Positions 7,361 through 14,173 of a stretch of DNA of 51,173 nucleotides are shown here, in pieces. The translations under genes and the position numbers were made by a program. The notes beneath the pieces are model-generated. The model searched no databases and was not told the origin of the DNA. It saw only the letters and a program-made list of their open reading frames with translations. Numbering within the stretch: the first letter of the stretch is position 1; every line of letters starts with the position of its first letter. The stretch comes from Rhizobium sp. Lineage in GTDB: Bacteria > Pseudomonadota > Gammaproteobacteria > Burkholderiales > Thiobacillaceae. Location: positions 1 through 51,173 of the forward strand of contig JAIBEL010000009.1 in the NCBI GenBank assembly GCA_019459285.1, in the 5' to 3' direction.

Positions 7361-9616
7361 ATGTCCCACGTACAACCACGCCCGCCATCGGGCATCCTGC
7401 GCCAGCTGATGGCGCGCCTGCAACCCGCAGCCGCCATGCCGGCTGCCGCTTCGCTCGCCTTCATGATGCTGGCCCCCGCCGCACTGGCACAGACTGCGGA
7501 TCCGGCGAATACCGCCCAAACCACGCTGCCGACCGTCAAGGTGGAAGACACATCCGACCCCATGGAGGTCAATAACGGTTACCAGGGCACTCAGACCCGC
7601 GTCGGCAAGACCAAGCAGGACCCGCAGGAGATCCCGCAGGCGATCACCGTCGTGACCCAGCAGCTGATGCAGGAGCAACATGTCGGTTCGCTGCGCGACG
7701 CCTTGCGCAACGTGTCGGGACTCACCTTCAACGCCGCCGAAGGCGGCCGCGCCGGCGACAACATGATGCTGCGCGGCTTCTACACCTTCGGCGACGTCTA
7801 CCTCGACGGCATCCGCGACACCGCGCAATACAACCGCGAAACCTTCTTCCTCGAGCAGGTCGACGTGCTGCGCGGCTCCGCCTCGATGCTGTTCGGCCGC
7901 GGCCAGGCCGGGGGCGTCATCAACCTCGTCTCCAAGACGCCCAAGCTGGCCGATGCCTACAAACTGACCGGCAGCGTGGGAACCGACAACTACACCGAAG
8001 TCACCGCCGACCTCAACAAGCGGCTGGGCGAGCACAGCGCGGTACGCGTGAACCTGATGAAACGCGACGAAGGCAGCTGGCGCGAAAATCCCGCCAGCGG
8101 CGCGGAGCCCGACGTCAACCGCGGCGGTGCGCAGGTCAGCCTCGCGCTCGGCATGAACACCGACGACGAATTCACCTTCTCGCACCTGTACATGCGCAAC
8201 CGCGACACGCCCGACTACGGCTTCTCGTTCGACAATGCCACCCACCGCCCCAATACCACGTTCCCGGTCGATTATTTCTGGGGCATCGACCGCAACTTCG
8301 ACAACAGCGACGTGAACGTCTCCACCGGAACCTGGACGCACCGCTTCGCCGATGACAGCCAGTTGCGCACCACAATCCGCTACGGCGACTACGAACGCAG
8401 CTATTGGGCGCGCACGCCGAGCGCCACCGATGCGCCCGGCACGACCGGCCTCAACGGCGCCAGTCCTAACGCAGGGCCGACGCGCTCGACGGACTACGAA
8501 ACGCTCACGCTCCAATCCGACTACAGCCGGAAATTCGAGGCGCTGGGCATGAAGCACGAATTCCTCACCGGAGTCGAGTATCTGCGCGAGAACAGCCACC
8601 GCTCAGGTCTGCAGAATCTGGGCGGTACCACGGCCGGCAATCCGCCTGTCTTCCTTCCTTACGTCGAGTCATATACAGGCGCACAGCTGAATAATTTCAC
8701 CGGCAATTCCCACGCCCTCTATGCACAGGACACAGTCGAGTTCATCCCGGACTGGAAAGCCACGCTGGGCGTGCGCCGCGACGAGCTTGACGCCGATTAT
8801 TCCAGTGCCGCCTCGCCGCACCTGGAATACGGCGAGTGGAGCTATCGCGCCGCCTTGTCGTACCAGCCTACGGAAGAAGCGCACTACTACGTGGGCTACA
8901 GCGATTCGTTCAGCCCGACGGCCGACCTCTACCAGCTGACCGCCACACCGCAACCGCCCGAGACCAGCCAGGTCTACGAGGTCGGCGCGAAGTGGATGTT
9001 CTTCGACGGCGATCTCTCCTTCCGCACCGCGCTCTACCGTGCGATCAAGAACTGGGAACGCAACACCGATCTCGAATCGACCGCGTCCATCCTGACCAAG
9101 AAGCGCCGCACCGACGGCATCGAATTCGAAGCGGCCGGCCGCATCACGCCGAACTGGGAAGTCTTCGCCGGGCTGGCGCTGATGGACGCCACCATCCTCG
9201 AAGTCGCCGAGCAATCCAGCGGCAACGTCGGCGATCCGCGCTTCGTCGGCAAGCGGCCGCGCAACACGCCGCCGTATACCTTCAACCTGTGGTCCACCTA
9301 CAAGCTGGGCGGCGGCTGGAAGGTCGGCGGCGGCGCCGAGGCCAAGGGCGAGCGCTATGGCTACAACCCGTCGAATGCCTCGGCCAATGCGCAGTTCACC
9401 ACCAACGGCCAGCCCAGCGGATTCAATCCCAATACCGCGCCGGCTTACGTGCGCTGGGATGCCATGGTGTCCTACGACCAGAAAACCTGGGGCGTCCGCC
9501 TGAACGTGCAGAACCTGTTCAACAAGACGTACTACGACTCGATCTACGACAACGGCCCGTTCACCGTGCCCGGTCAGAAGCGTCGCTTCATCCTCACCGG
9601 CGAGCTGAAGTTCTGA
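7361..9616 (+). CDS. fiu: TonB-dependent catecholate siderophore receptor (Fiu/PiuA-like)
   Basis: 751-residue outer-membrane beta-barrel. Signal peptide to about residue 46 (SLAFMMLAPAALAQ), a TonB-box-like stretch (TLPTVKVEDTS), plug domain (QEIPQAITVVTQQLMQEQ, VDVLRGSASMLFGRGQAGGVINLVSKTP), a 22-stranded barrel, and a terminal Phe (RRFILTGELKF) for BAM insertion. ATG 7361 has AGGAG 8 nt upstream; an in-frame ATG at 7319 is less likely. Family assignment to Fiu/PiuA is supported by the next gene, piuC, a constant neighbour of this receptor class. Substrate is probably a monomeric or mixed catecholate ferric complex (inference). No separate Fur box is seen in the 91-bp gap after feoB. Confidence 0.92.
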   Translation: MSHVQPRPPSGILRQLMARLQPAAAMPAAASLAFMMLAPAALAQTADPANTAQTTLPTVKVEDTSDPMEVNNGYQGTQTRVGKTKQDPQEIPQAITVVTQQLMQEQHVGSLRDALRNVSGLTFNAAEGGRAGDNMMLRGFYTFGDVYLDGIRDTAQYNRETFFLEQVDVLRGSASMLFGRGQAGGVINLVSKTPKLADAYKLTGSVGTDNYTEVTADLNKRLGEHSAVRVNLMKRDEGSWRENPASGAEPDVNRGGAQVSLALGMNTDDEFTFSHLYMRNRDTPDYGFSFDNATHRPNTTFPVDYFWGIDRNFDNSDVNVSTGTWTHRFADDSQLRTTIRYGDYERSYWARTPSATDAPGTTGLNGASPNAGPTRSTDYETLTLQSDYSRKFEALGMKHEFLTGVEYLRENSHRSGLQNLGGTTAGNPPVFLPYVESYTGAQLNNFTGNSHALYAQDTVEFIPDWKATLGVRRDELDADYSSAASPHLEYGEWSYRAALSYQPTEEAHYYVGYSDSFSPTADLYQLTATPQPPETSQVYEVGAKWMFFDGDLSFRTALYRAIKNWERNTDLESTASILTKKRRTDGIEFEAAGRITPNWEVFAGLALMDATILEVAEQSSGNVGDPRFVGKRPRNTPPYTFNLWSTYKLGGGWKVGGGAEAKGERYGYNPSNASANAQFTTNGQPSGFNPNTAPAYVRWDAMVSYDQKTWGVRLNVQNLFNKTYYDSIYDNGPFTVPGQKRRFILTGELKF

Positions 9617-9641
9617 GCCTGCCTTCCCTGCCAACCATTGG

Positions 9642-9679
9642 CAGGGATAGGGCGTTGCCTGCCCAGCGCCCTATCCCTG
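9642..9679 (+). other. Perfect 13-bp intercistronic stem-loop between receptor and piuC
   Basis: CAGGGATAGGGCG (9642-9654) pairs perfectly with 9667-9679, loop 12 nt. No T-run. The right arm ends immediately before the piuC ribosome site (AGGAG), so it may protect the receptor mRNA 3' end or tune piuC translation. Confidence 0.75.
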
Positions 9680-9694
9680 ACAGGAGACCCGACC

Positions 9695-10378
9695 ATGCTG
9701 CTGCACATTCCAAACGTTCTCGACGCCGCCACGCTCGCGCACTGCACTGCGCTGCTGAAACAGGCCGACTGGACCGACGGCCGCGTCACCGCCGGCACCC
9801 AGGCCGCCACGGTGAAGAACAACCGGCAACTTCCCGAAACCAGCCCGGTGGCGCAGCAGCTGCGCGCCATCGTGCTGGAAGCCTTATCGAAGAACCCCAC
9901 CTTCTTCAGTGCCGCCCTGCCCAAGCGCATCTATCCGCCGCTGTTCAACCGCTACGGCGACGAGGCCAATTCCTTCGGCAATCACGTGGACAACGCCATC
10001 CGCACCCACCCGGCCACCGCCCAGCATGTGCGAACCGACATGTCGTTCACGCTCTTTCTCAACAACCCGTCGGACTACGACGGCGGCGAGCTCATCATCG
10101 AGGATGGCATGGGCGGCCGCGCGGTCAAGCTGCCGGCGGGCCACCTGATCCTGTATCCCTCGTACAGCGTGCATCGCGTCGAGCCGGTGACGCGCGGCGC
10201 GCGGCTGGCGTGCTTCACCTGGCTGGAAAGCATGGTGCGCGAACCGCAACGGCGAGAATTGCTGCACGAAATGGATTTAAGCATTGCCGCCCTGCGCGGC
10301 GAACACGGCGAAACCGATACCGCCGTGCGCCTGACCAGTTGTTATCACAACCTGATGCGGATGTGGGCGACGGTCTGA
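9695..10378 (+). CDS. piuC: Fe(II)/2-oxoglutarate-dependent dioxygenase PiuC (YbiX)
   Basis: 227-residue prolyl-4-hydroxylase-fold oxygenase. The iron triad is visible as H97-x-D99 (NHVDNAI) and H160 ([12 protein letters not shown]), with the 2-oxoglutarate-binding Arg at about 170. N-terminal [14 protein letters not shown] matches the family start, and AGGAG lies 8 nt before the ATG. PiuC/YbiX genes sit beside Fiu/PiuA receptors in many proteobacteria; the substrate is not established, and modification of the incoming siderophore or its degradation products is the usual proposal. Downstream are the PepSY protein and cytochrome b561. Confidence 0.93.
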   Translation: MLLHIPNVLDAATLAHCTALLKQADWTDGRVTAGTQAATVKNNRQLPETSPVAQQLRAIVLEALSKNPTFFSAALPKRIYPPLFNRYGDEANSFGNHVDNAIRTHPATAQHVRTDMSFTLFLNNPSDYDGGELIIEDGMGGRAVKLPAGHLILYPSYSVHRVEPVTRGARLACFTWLESMVREPQRRELLHEMDLSIAALRGEHGETDTAVRLTSCYHNLMRMWATV

Positions 10379-10430
10379 ATCCCCCTGTTTCATTCACCGT
10401 TTCATTCACCTTAGAAAAGGAGCTCTCATC

Positions 10431-10697
10431 ATGACTGGTCTGCGATTCACCCTTGCCGCCCTGGCGCTCGTTCCCGTTCTGGCACACGCCGCGGCCGACT
10501 GCGAAGCCCATCCCAAAGACAAGTGGATGAAGGAGGAAGACCTCAAGGCCGCGCTAGTTGACGCGGGCTACACGATCAAGAAATTCAAGGTCGATGGCAA
10601 TTGCTACGAGATGTACGGCCACAACGAGAAGGGCCAGCGCGTCGAAATCTACATGGACACCGTCACCGGCAGGCCAGTGAAAGCCTATCTCGACTGA
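10431..10697 (+). CDS. Small periplasmic PepSY-domain protein
   Basis: 88 residues. Signal peptide with cleavage near LAHAAA (about residue 22), then one PepSY domain: WMKEEDLKAALVDAGYTIKKFKVDGNCYEMYGHNEKG followed by the YMDTVTGRPV turn. Two cysteines in the mature part (DCEAHP, GNCYEM) could form a disulfide. Ribosome site AAGGAG. The stop overlaps the next start (TGATG), coupling it to cytochrome b561. PepSY domains are found in ferric-siderophore reductases and in partners of redox membrane proteins, so a role with the b561 in siderophore reduction is plausible (inference). Confidence 0.85.
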   Translation: MTGLRFTLAALALVPVLAHAAADCEAHPKDKWMKEEDLKAALVDAGYTIKKFKVDGNCYEMYGHNEKGQRVEIYMDTVTGRPVKAYLD

Positions 10698-11263
10698 TGC
10701 CGGGGCACGTCGTGGAACGCGCGTACGTCTGGGACCGCTTTGTCCGCCTGCACCACTGGACCCTCGCCGTCCTGATGCTGTTCAACGCGTTCATATTCGA
10801 CGGCGGCGGGCCGTGGCATCGCTGGGTGGGTTACGCGGCGCTGGGGCTGGTGGGGGCGCGCCTCGTCTGGGGTGCGATCGGCTCGCGCTACGCCCGCTTT
10901 TCCGGTTTTTTCCCCACGCCGGCGCGCATCCGGGCCTACCTCGTCCGGCCCGGCGTCGCCATGCGCGGACACAATCCGCTCGGCGCCACGATGGTGTTCG
11001 CGATATTGGGCCTCGTCATCGCGCTGGGCGTGACGGGCTGGCTGATGGGAACCGACGCCTACTGGGGCGAGGAATGGCTGGAAAACGTGCACGAGACGCT
11101 CTCCGACGTTCTGCTCGCGTGCGTCGCGCTGCATGTGGCCGGCGTGACGTGGGTGAGCCGGAAGACCCGCATCAGCCTGCCGCGCGCCATGCTCACCGGC
11201 TACAAGACGCGGGGCACGCATTCCGCGCCGTTCGCGCAGCCGGACACGACGCCGGGCGATTGA
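10697..11263 (+). CDS. Cytochrome b561 / Ni-Fe hydrogenase-type b subunit family protein
   Basis: 188-residue four-helix di-heme cytochrome b of the inner membrane. Likely axial histidines: RLHHWTLAVLML (helix 1), WHRWVGYAAL (helix 2), ENVHETLSDVLL and ACVALHVAGV (helices 3-4). A helical pair is separated by a Phe/Pro loop (FSGFFPTPARIRAYL). Begins at ATG 10697 overlapping the PepSY stop. Such proteins move electrons between the quinone pool and periplasmic partners; here the partner may be the PepSY protein or an incoming ferric siderophore. Confidence 0.88.
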   Translation: MPGHVVERAYVWDRFVRLHHWTLAVLMLFNAFIFDGGGPWHRWVGYAALGLVGARLVWGAIGSRYARFSGFFPTPARIRAYLVRPGVAMRGHNPLGATMVFAILGLVIALGVTGWLMGTDAYWGEEWLENVHETLSDVLLACVALHVAGVTWVSRKTRISLPRAMLTGYKTRGTHSAPFAQPDTTPGD

Positions 11264-11330
11264 CAGCGTCGATCAAGCACATGGGAATTATCCGTTTCAC
11301 ATCGAACCGCCCGGTCCGTAAAGTACCGCC

Positions 11331-11350
11331 TTATTAGCAATTGCTAATAA
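11331..11350. promoter_or_regulatory. Perfect 20-bp palindrome upstream of the 1-Cys peroxiredoxin
   Basis: TTATTAGCAATTGCTAATAA is fully self-complementary and ends 26 bp before the peroxiredoxin ATG, in the only A+T-rich part of the 113-bp gap. Its position and symmetry fit a repressor/activator operator of a dimeric regulator; no family is assigned. Confidence 0.6.
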
Positions 11351-11376
11351 ACATCCACTCACGAAAGGAAACAGCC

Positions 11377-12014
11377 ATGTCTGAAATCGTCTCCATGCCC
11401 CGCATCAACGAACGCGCCCCCGAATTCGAGGCGCGCACCACCCACGGCGTCAAGAAGCTGTCCGACTACGAGGGCAAGTGGCTGGTGCTGTTCTCGCACC
11501 CCGCCGACTTCACGCCGGTGTGCACCACCGAGTTCACCGCTTTCGCCCGGCACTACCCCGAGTTCCAGAAGCTCAACTGCGACCTGCTCGGCCTGTCGAT
11601 CGACAGCTACTACTCGCACGTCGCCTGGGTGCGCAACATCAAGGAAAAGTTCGGGGTCGAGATTCCCTTCCCGATCATCGAAGACCTGAAGATGGACGTT
11701 GCCAAGGCTTCGGCATGATCCACCCGGGCGCCGGGGACACCTCCGCGGTGCGCGCCACCTTCATCATCGACCCCAAGGGCGTGCTGCGCGCGTTGGTCTA
11801 CAACCCTATGACCAACGGCCGCTCGTTTCCCGTGTTCCTCCGCCTGGTCGCGGCGCTGCAGACCTCGGACGCCAACAAGGTCGCCACTCCGGAAGGCTGG
11901 CAGCCCGGCGACAAGGTCATCGTCCCGCCGCCGCAGGACGTGAATGCCGCGGAGGCTCGCATGAACGAAGGCTACGAGTGCACCGACTGGTACTTCTGCA
12001 CGAAGTCGCTGTAA
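11377..12014 (+). pseudogene. 1-Cys (Prx6-type) peroxiredoxin with a single-base frameshift
   Basis: The N-terminal part (codons 1-111) has the Prx6 signature with peroxidatic C49 ([13 protein letters not shown]) and [14 protein letters not shown]. The reading frame then hits TGA at 11716. The rest of the family sequence ([19 protein letters not shown], and the C-terminal arm ending WYFCTKSL) continues in another frame to a stop at 12012-12014. Adding one T in the TT at 11709-11710 restores ...KAFGMIHPG and a 212-residue protein of normal length. Everything else, including the AAAGGA ribosome site, promoter region and terminator, is intact. Either a very recent mutation or a base missed in sequencing. 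Confidence 0.9.
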
Positions 12015-12059
12015 CCCGGTCCTGTTCGCCGCACCCAGCGGCGAACAGGACATTCACGG

Positions 12060-12088
12060 ACGGCGAGGGATGTCCCTCGTCGTTTTTT
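12060..12088 (+). terminator. Rho-independent terminator after the peroxiredoxin
   Basis: An 11-bp stem (12060-12070 with 12073-12083, one G-T pair, 2-nt loop) followed by six Ts. It is preceded by another perfect 12-bp stem-loop, CCTGTTCGCCGC (12021-12032) with 12038-12049, loop ACCCA. The double structure separates the peroxiredoxin from the bfd promoter. Confidence 0.9.
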
Positions 12089-12116
12089 GCACGGAGGCCC
12101 CATCTCAATCTTGTTA

Positions 12117-12143
12117 TTGACAACCATTCTCATTATCTATAAT
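12117..12143 (+). promoter_or_regulatory. bfd promoter with overlapping Fur box
   Basis: TTGACA at 12117-12122 and TATAAT at 12138-12143 (15-bp spacer; an overlapping TAATAT at 12140 would give 17). A Fur-like site at 12119-12137, read on the minus strand as GATAATGAGAATGGTTGTC, matches 15 of 19 consensus positions by eye. This predicts iron-repressed bfd, as in other proteobacteria. Confidence 0.82.
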
Positions 12144-12180
12144 ATTCAATTACCGTGTTCCAAACTAGAAGGTGTGCGTC

Positions 12181-12393
12181 ATGTACGTCTGTCTTTGCAA
12201 AGGTGTCACCGACCACGAAATCCGCGGCCTGGTCCATCATCGTGGCGTGACCACGATGCGCCAGCTTCGCGACGAACTCGGCGTGTCCACCCAATGCGGC
12301 CGCTGCGCGCGCTGCGCGAAAGACGTACTCCAGGAAGCCCTCGCCGAATGCCAGGGATGCTCGGCTGACGCTGCATTCGCCGCAGCCGCCTGA
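12181..12393 (+). CDS. bfd: Bacterioferritin-associated ferredoxin
   Basis: 70-residue [2Fe-2S] protein that feeds electrons to bacterioferritin heme to release stored iron. Cluster ligands are C4 and C6 (YVCLCKGVTD) and C39 and C42 (TQCGRCARC), the BFD-type CxC...CxxC arrangement. Start ATG 12181 is chosen over a GTG three codons earlier because AGAAGG is 7 nt upstream and the family begins MYVCLC. The C-terminal 20 residues are Ala-rich with an extra CxxC-like pair (ECQGCS). The gene for its partner, bfr, follows. Confidence 0.95.
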   Translation: MYVCLCKGVTDHEIRGLVHHRGVTTMRQLRDELGVSTQCGRCARCAKDVLQEALAECQGCSADAAFAAAA

Positions 12394-12438
12394 TTCCCGC
12401 CCTGCCCGCGTCCGCTCCGCGCGGACCGCGATCCATAC

Positions 12439-12466
12439 TTGTCCCGCCCGGCTTTTCCCCTAGAAT
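12439..12466 (+). promoter_or_regulatory. Putative bfr promoter
   Basis: TTGTCC, 16-bp spacer, TAGAAT, about 85 bp upstream of bfr. No Fur box overlaps it, so bfr may be expressed separately from the iron-repressed bfd. Eye-based call. Confidence 0.45.
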
Positions 12467-12550
12467 GACAGGCGTCCCATTCACCTATTAGCCAGCATTC
12501 GCCCAGCCAACGGCTCATTAAACGGGCTTGCCCACTCTCAGGAGAGAACC

Positions 12551-13030
12551 ATGAAAGGCGACAAGAAAGTCATCCAGTATCTGAACAAGGCGCTCACGGT
12601 CGAACTGACCGCCATCAACCAGTATTTCCTCCACGCCCGCATGTACAAGAACTGGGGACTGATCGCTCTGGGCAAACACGAATACGAAGAGTCCATCGAG
12701 GAAATGCATCACGCCGACAAGCTGATCGAGCGCATCCTTTTTCTGGAAGGCCTGCCCAACCTGCAGGATCTGAACAAACTGCTGATCGGCGAAAACGTCG
12801 TCGAATGCCTGGAATGCGACCTCAAGCTCGAACTGGTCGGCCGCACCCTCTACGTCGAAGCCATCGCGCACTGCGAATCGGTCAAGGACTATGTTTCCCG
12901 AGAAATCCTGGTCGGCATCCAGTCCGACACCGAAGAGCACATTGATTACCTCGAAACCCAGCTCGACCTGATCAAACGCATGGGCGAGCAGAACTACATG
13001 CAGACCGCTGCCGGTCCGATCGAAAGCTGA
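12551..13030 (+). CDS. bfr: Bacterioferritin
   Basis: 159-residue subunit of the 24-mer heme-containing iron-storage cage. M52 (EEMHHAD) supplies the heme ligand. Ferroxidase residues E18, E51, H54, E94 and H130 are in place, but the position equivalent to E127 of E. coli Bfr is Thr (SDTEEH; E128 and E129 follow). This may alter the di-iron site or mark a subunit working in a heteropolymer. The rest is canonical ([25 protein letters not shown]). Ribosome site AGGAGAG. Cooperates with bfd upstream. Confidence 0.96.
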   Translation: MKGDKKVIQYLNKALTVELTAINQYFLHARMYKNWGLIALGKHEYEESIEEMHHADKLIERILFLEGLPNLQDLNKLLIGENVVECLECDLKLELVGRTLYVEAIAHCESVKDYVSREILVGIQSDTEEHIDYLETQLDLIKRMGEQNYMQTAAGPIES

Positions 13031-13051
13031 GCGCCCCCGCGCGTACAATGG

Positions 13052-13078
13052 ACGCCCCCGCCGTGGGGCGTTTTTATT
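13052..13078 (+). terminator. Rho-independent terminator after bfr
   Basis: ACGCCCC/GGGGCGT (7 bp, 6-nt loop) followed by TTTTTATT. It ends 8 bp before the next ATG. Confidence 0.85.
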
Positions 13079-13085
13079 GTTCCCG

Positions 13086-13709
13086 ATGCACTTCGACCCT
13101 GACTGCCGCGCCTGCCCGCGCCTCGCCACGTTTCTCGACGAGGTGCGCGCCCGCCATCCCGATTACTATGCCCGCCCGGTGCCCGCCTTCGGCGATCCCG
13201 CGCCCGGTCTGCTCATTGTCGGCCTTGCCCCGGGCATGCACGGCGCCAACCGCAGCGGCCGTCCCTTCACCGGCGACTACGCCGGCGTGCTGCTATACGA
13301 AACCCTGCACAAATTCGGCTACGCCAGCGCACCGCAATCGCTGTCCGCGGACGACGGCCTGCAGCTTACCGGCTGCCGCATCACCAACGCGGTGAAATGC
13401 CTGCCGCCCGCCAACAAACCGGAACCGGGCGAAATCCGCGAATGCAACCGCTATCTGTCCAACGAACTGGATGCCCTGCCGGCACATGCCAGCATCCTGG
13501 CGCTGGGCCAGATTGCGCACCAGGCGGTCTTGCGCGCACGCGGGCTCAAGCTCAAGGATTATCCCTTCGCCCACGCCAGCGACTACCGCCTGCCCGACGG
13601 CAGAAGGCTGGTCAGCAGCTATCACTGCTCCCGCTACAATACCCAGACGCGCCGCCTCACCCCCGAGATGTTCGAGGCGGTGTTCACCCTGATTCAAAGC
13701 GAGGACTGA
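13086..13709 (+). CDS. Family 5 (UdgB-type) uracil-DNA glycosylase
   Basis: 207-residue base-excision enzyme removing uracil (and often hypoxanthine) from DNA. Motif 1 is GLAPGMHGANRSGRPFTGD (residues 46-64), with the catalytic-loop Asp of other UDGs replaced as in family 5. Also seen are NAVKCLPPANKPEPGE, and motif SYHCSRYNTQTRRLTPEMF at the C-terminus. Cysteines C7, C10 and later ones fit the [4Fe-4S] cluster of this family. ATG 13086 is preferred to a TTG at 13077; no good ribosome site is visible and the bfr terminator is immediately upstream. The tautomerase gene follows after 2 bp. Confidence 0.88.
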   Translation: MHFDPDCRACPRLATFLDEVRARHPDYYARPVPAFGDPAPGLLIVGLAPGMHGANRSGRPFTGDYAGVLLYETLHKFGYASAPQSLSADDGLQLTGCRITNAVKCLPPANKPEPGEIRECNRYLSNELDALPAHASILALGQIAHQAVLRARGLKLKDYPFAHASDYRLPDGRRLVSSYHCSRYNTQTRRLTPEMFEAVFTLIQSED

Positions 13710-13711
13710 TC

Positions 13712-13900
13712 ATGCCTGTCGTCACCATCAAGCTCGCCGGCAGCCTCACCCGCGAGCAGAAGCAGAAAGTCGCCGAGGAAATCACCGCCACGCTGGAGCG
13801 CCACGCCGGCAAGCCCGCGTCGTATACCTATATCGCGTTCGAGGAACTGCCGGACGAGAACTGGGCGATCGCCGGCAAGCTGCTCGACGAGGATGAATAA
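13712..13900 (+). CDS. 4-oxalocrotonate tautomerase family protein
   Basis: 62 residues, the standard 4-OT length. After Met removal the catalytic Pro1 is exposed (PVVTIKLAG). Helix LTREQKQKVAEEITATLERHAG and the strand YTYIAFEELPDENWAIAGK follow the beta-alpha-beta fold. Cytoplasmic hexamer or trimer of unknown substrate. Ribosome site GAGGACTG lies within the end of the glycosylase gene, so the two are probably co-translated. Its stop abuts the palindromic element. Confidence 0.9.
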   Translation: MPVVTIKLAGSLTREQKQKVAEEITATLERHAGKPASYTYIAFEELPDENWAIAGKLLDEDE

Positions 13901-14168
13901 GAGCCTCATTCAGCAGGAATCATGCCCCGGGTTGAGATCAGGATCGGATGGATACAAGGCGCAGCGCGCAGGCAAGGGCCATTCCCTTGCCAAGCGCTGC
14001 AACGCAGCAGACGCCGATCCTGGACTCAACCCGGGGGGCCGGTTGCCTGCGGGCGCATGGCCGCGTTGCGAGTCGTTCATTTGGAGCGAACCAAATTTCA
14101 CTCCCCGCGCCTTGCCCTGCATCCCGCAGGCAAGCGGCGCGGCGCATGATTCCTGCCGAATTAGGCTC
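13901..14168. repeat. 268-bp nested palindromic (T-shaped) element, MITE-like
   Basis: The whole gap from the tautomerase stop to 5 bp before uvrC is one inverted-repeat structure. The outer arms 13901-13925 and 14144-14168 match at 23 of 25 positions. Inside are two arms. Arm 1 pairs 13926-13947 with 14014-14035 (20 of 22) and carries inner hairpins 13961-13967/13994-14000 and GGCAAGGG/CCCTTGCC (13971-13991). Arm 2 pairs 14043-14053 with 14123-14133 (11 of 11) and carries ATTTGG/CCAAAT (14079-14096). No coding frame is convincing. The architecture suggests a mobile miniature element or a structured RNA. No second copy is in the window. Confidence 0.8.
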
Positions 14169-14173
14169 TGACC

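Noticed and set aside
7273-7575. A frame starting right after feoB
   Set aside because: It overlaps the siderophore-receptor signal peptide in another frame and is Pro/Arg-rich noise.
13961-14000. Possible CRISPR-like repeat in the palindromic element
   Set aside because: The repeats are inverted, not direct, and there are no regularly spaced unique spacers.
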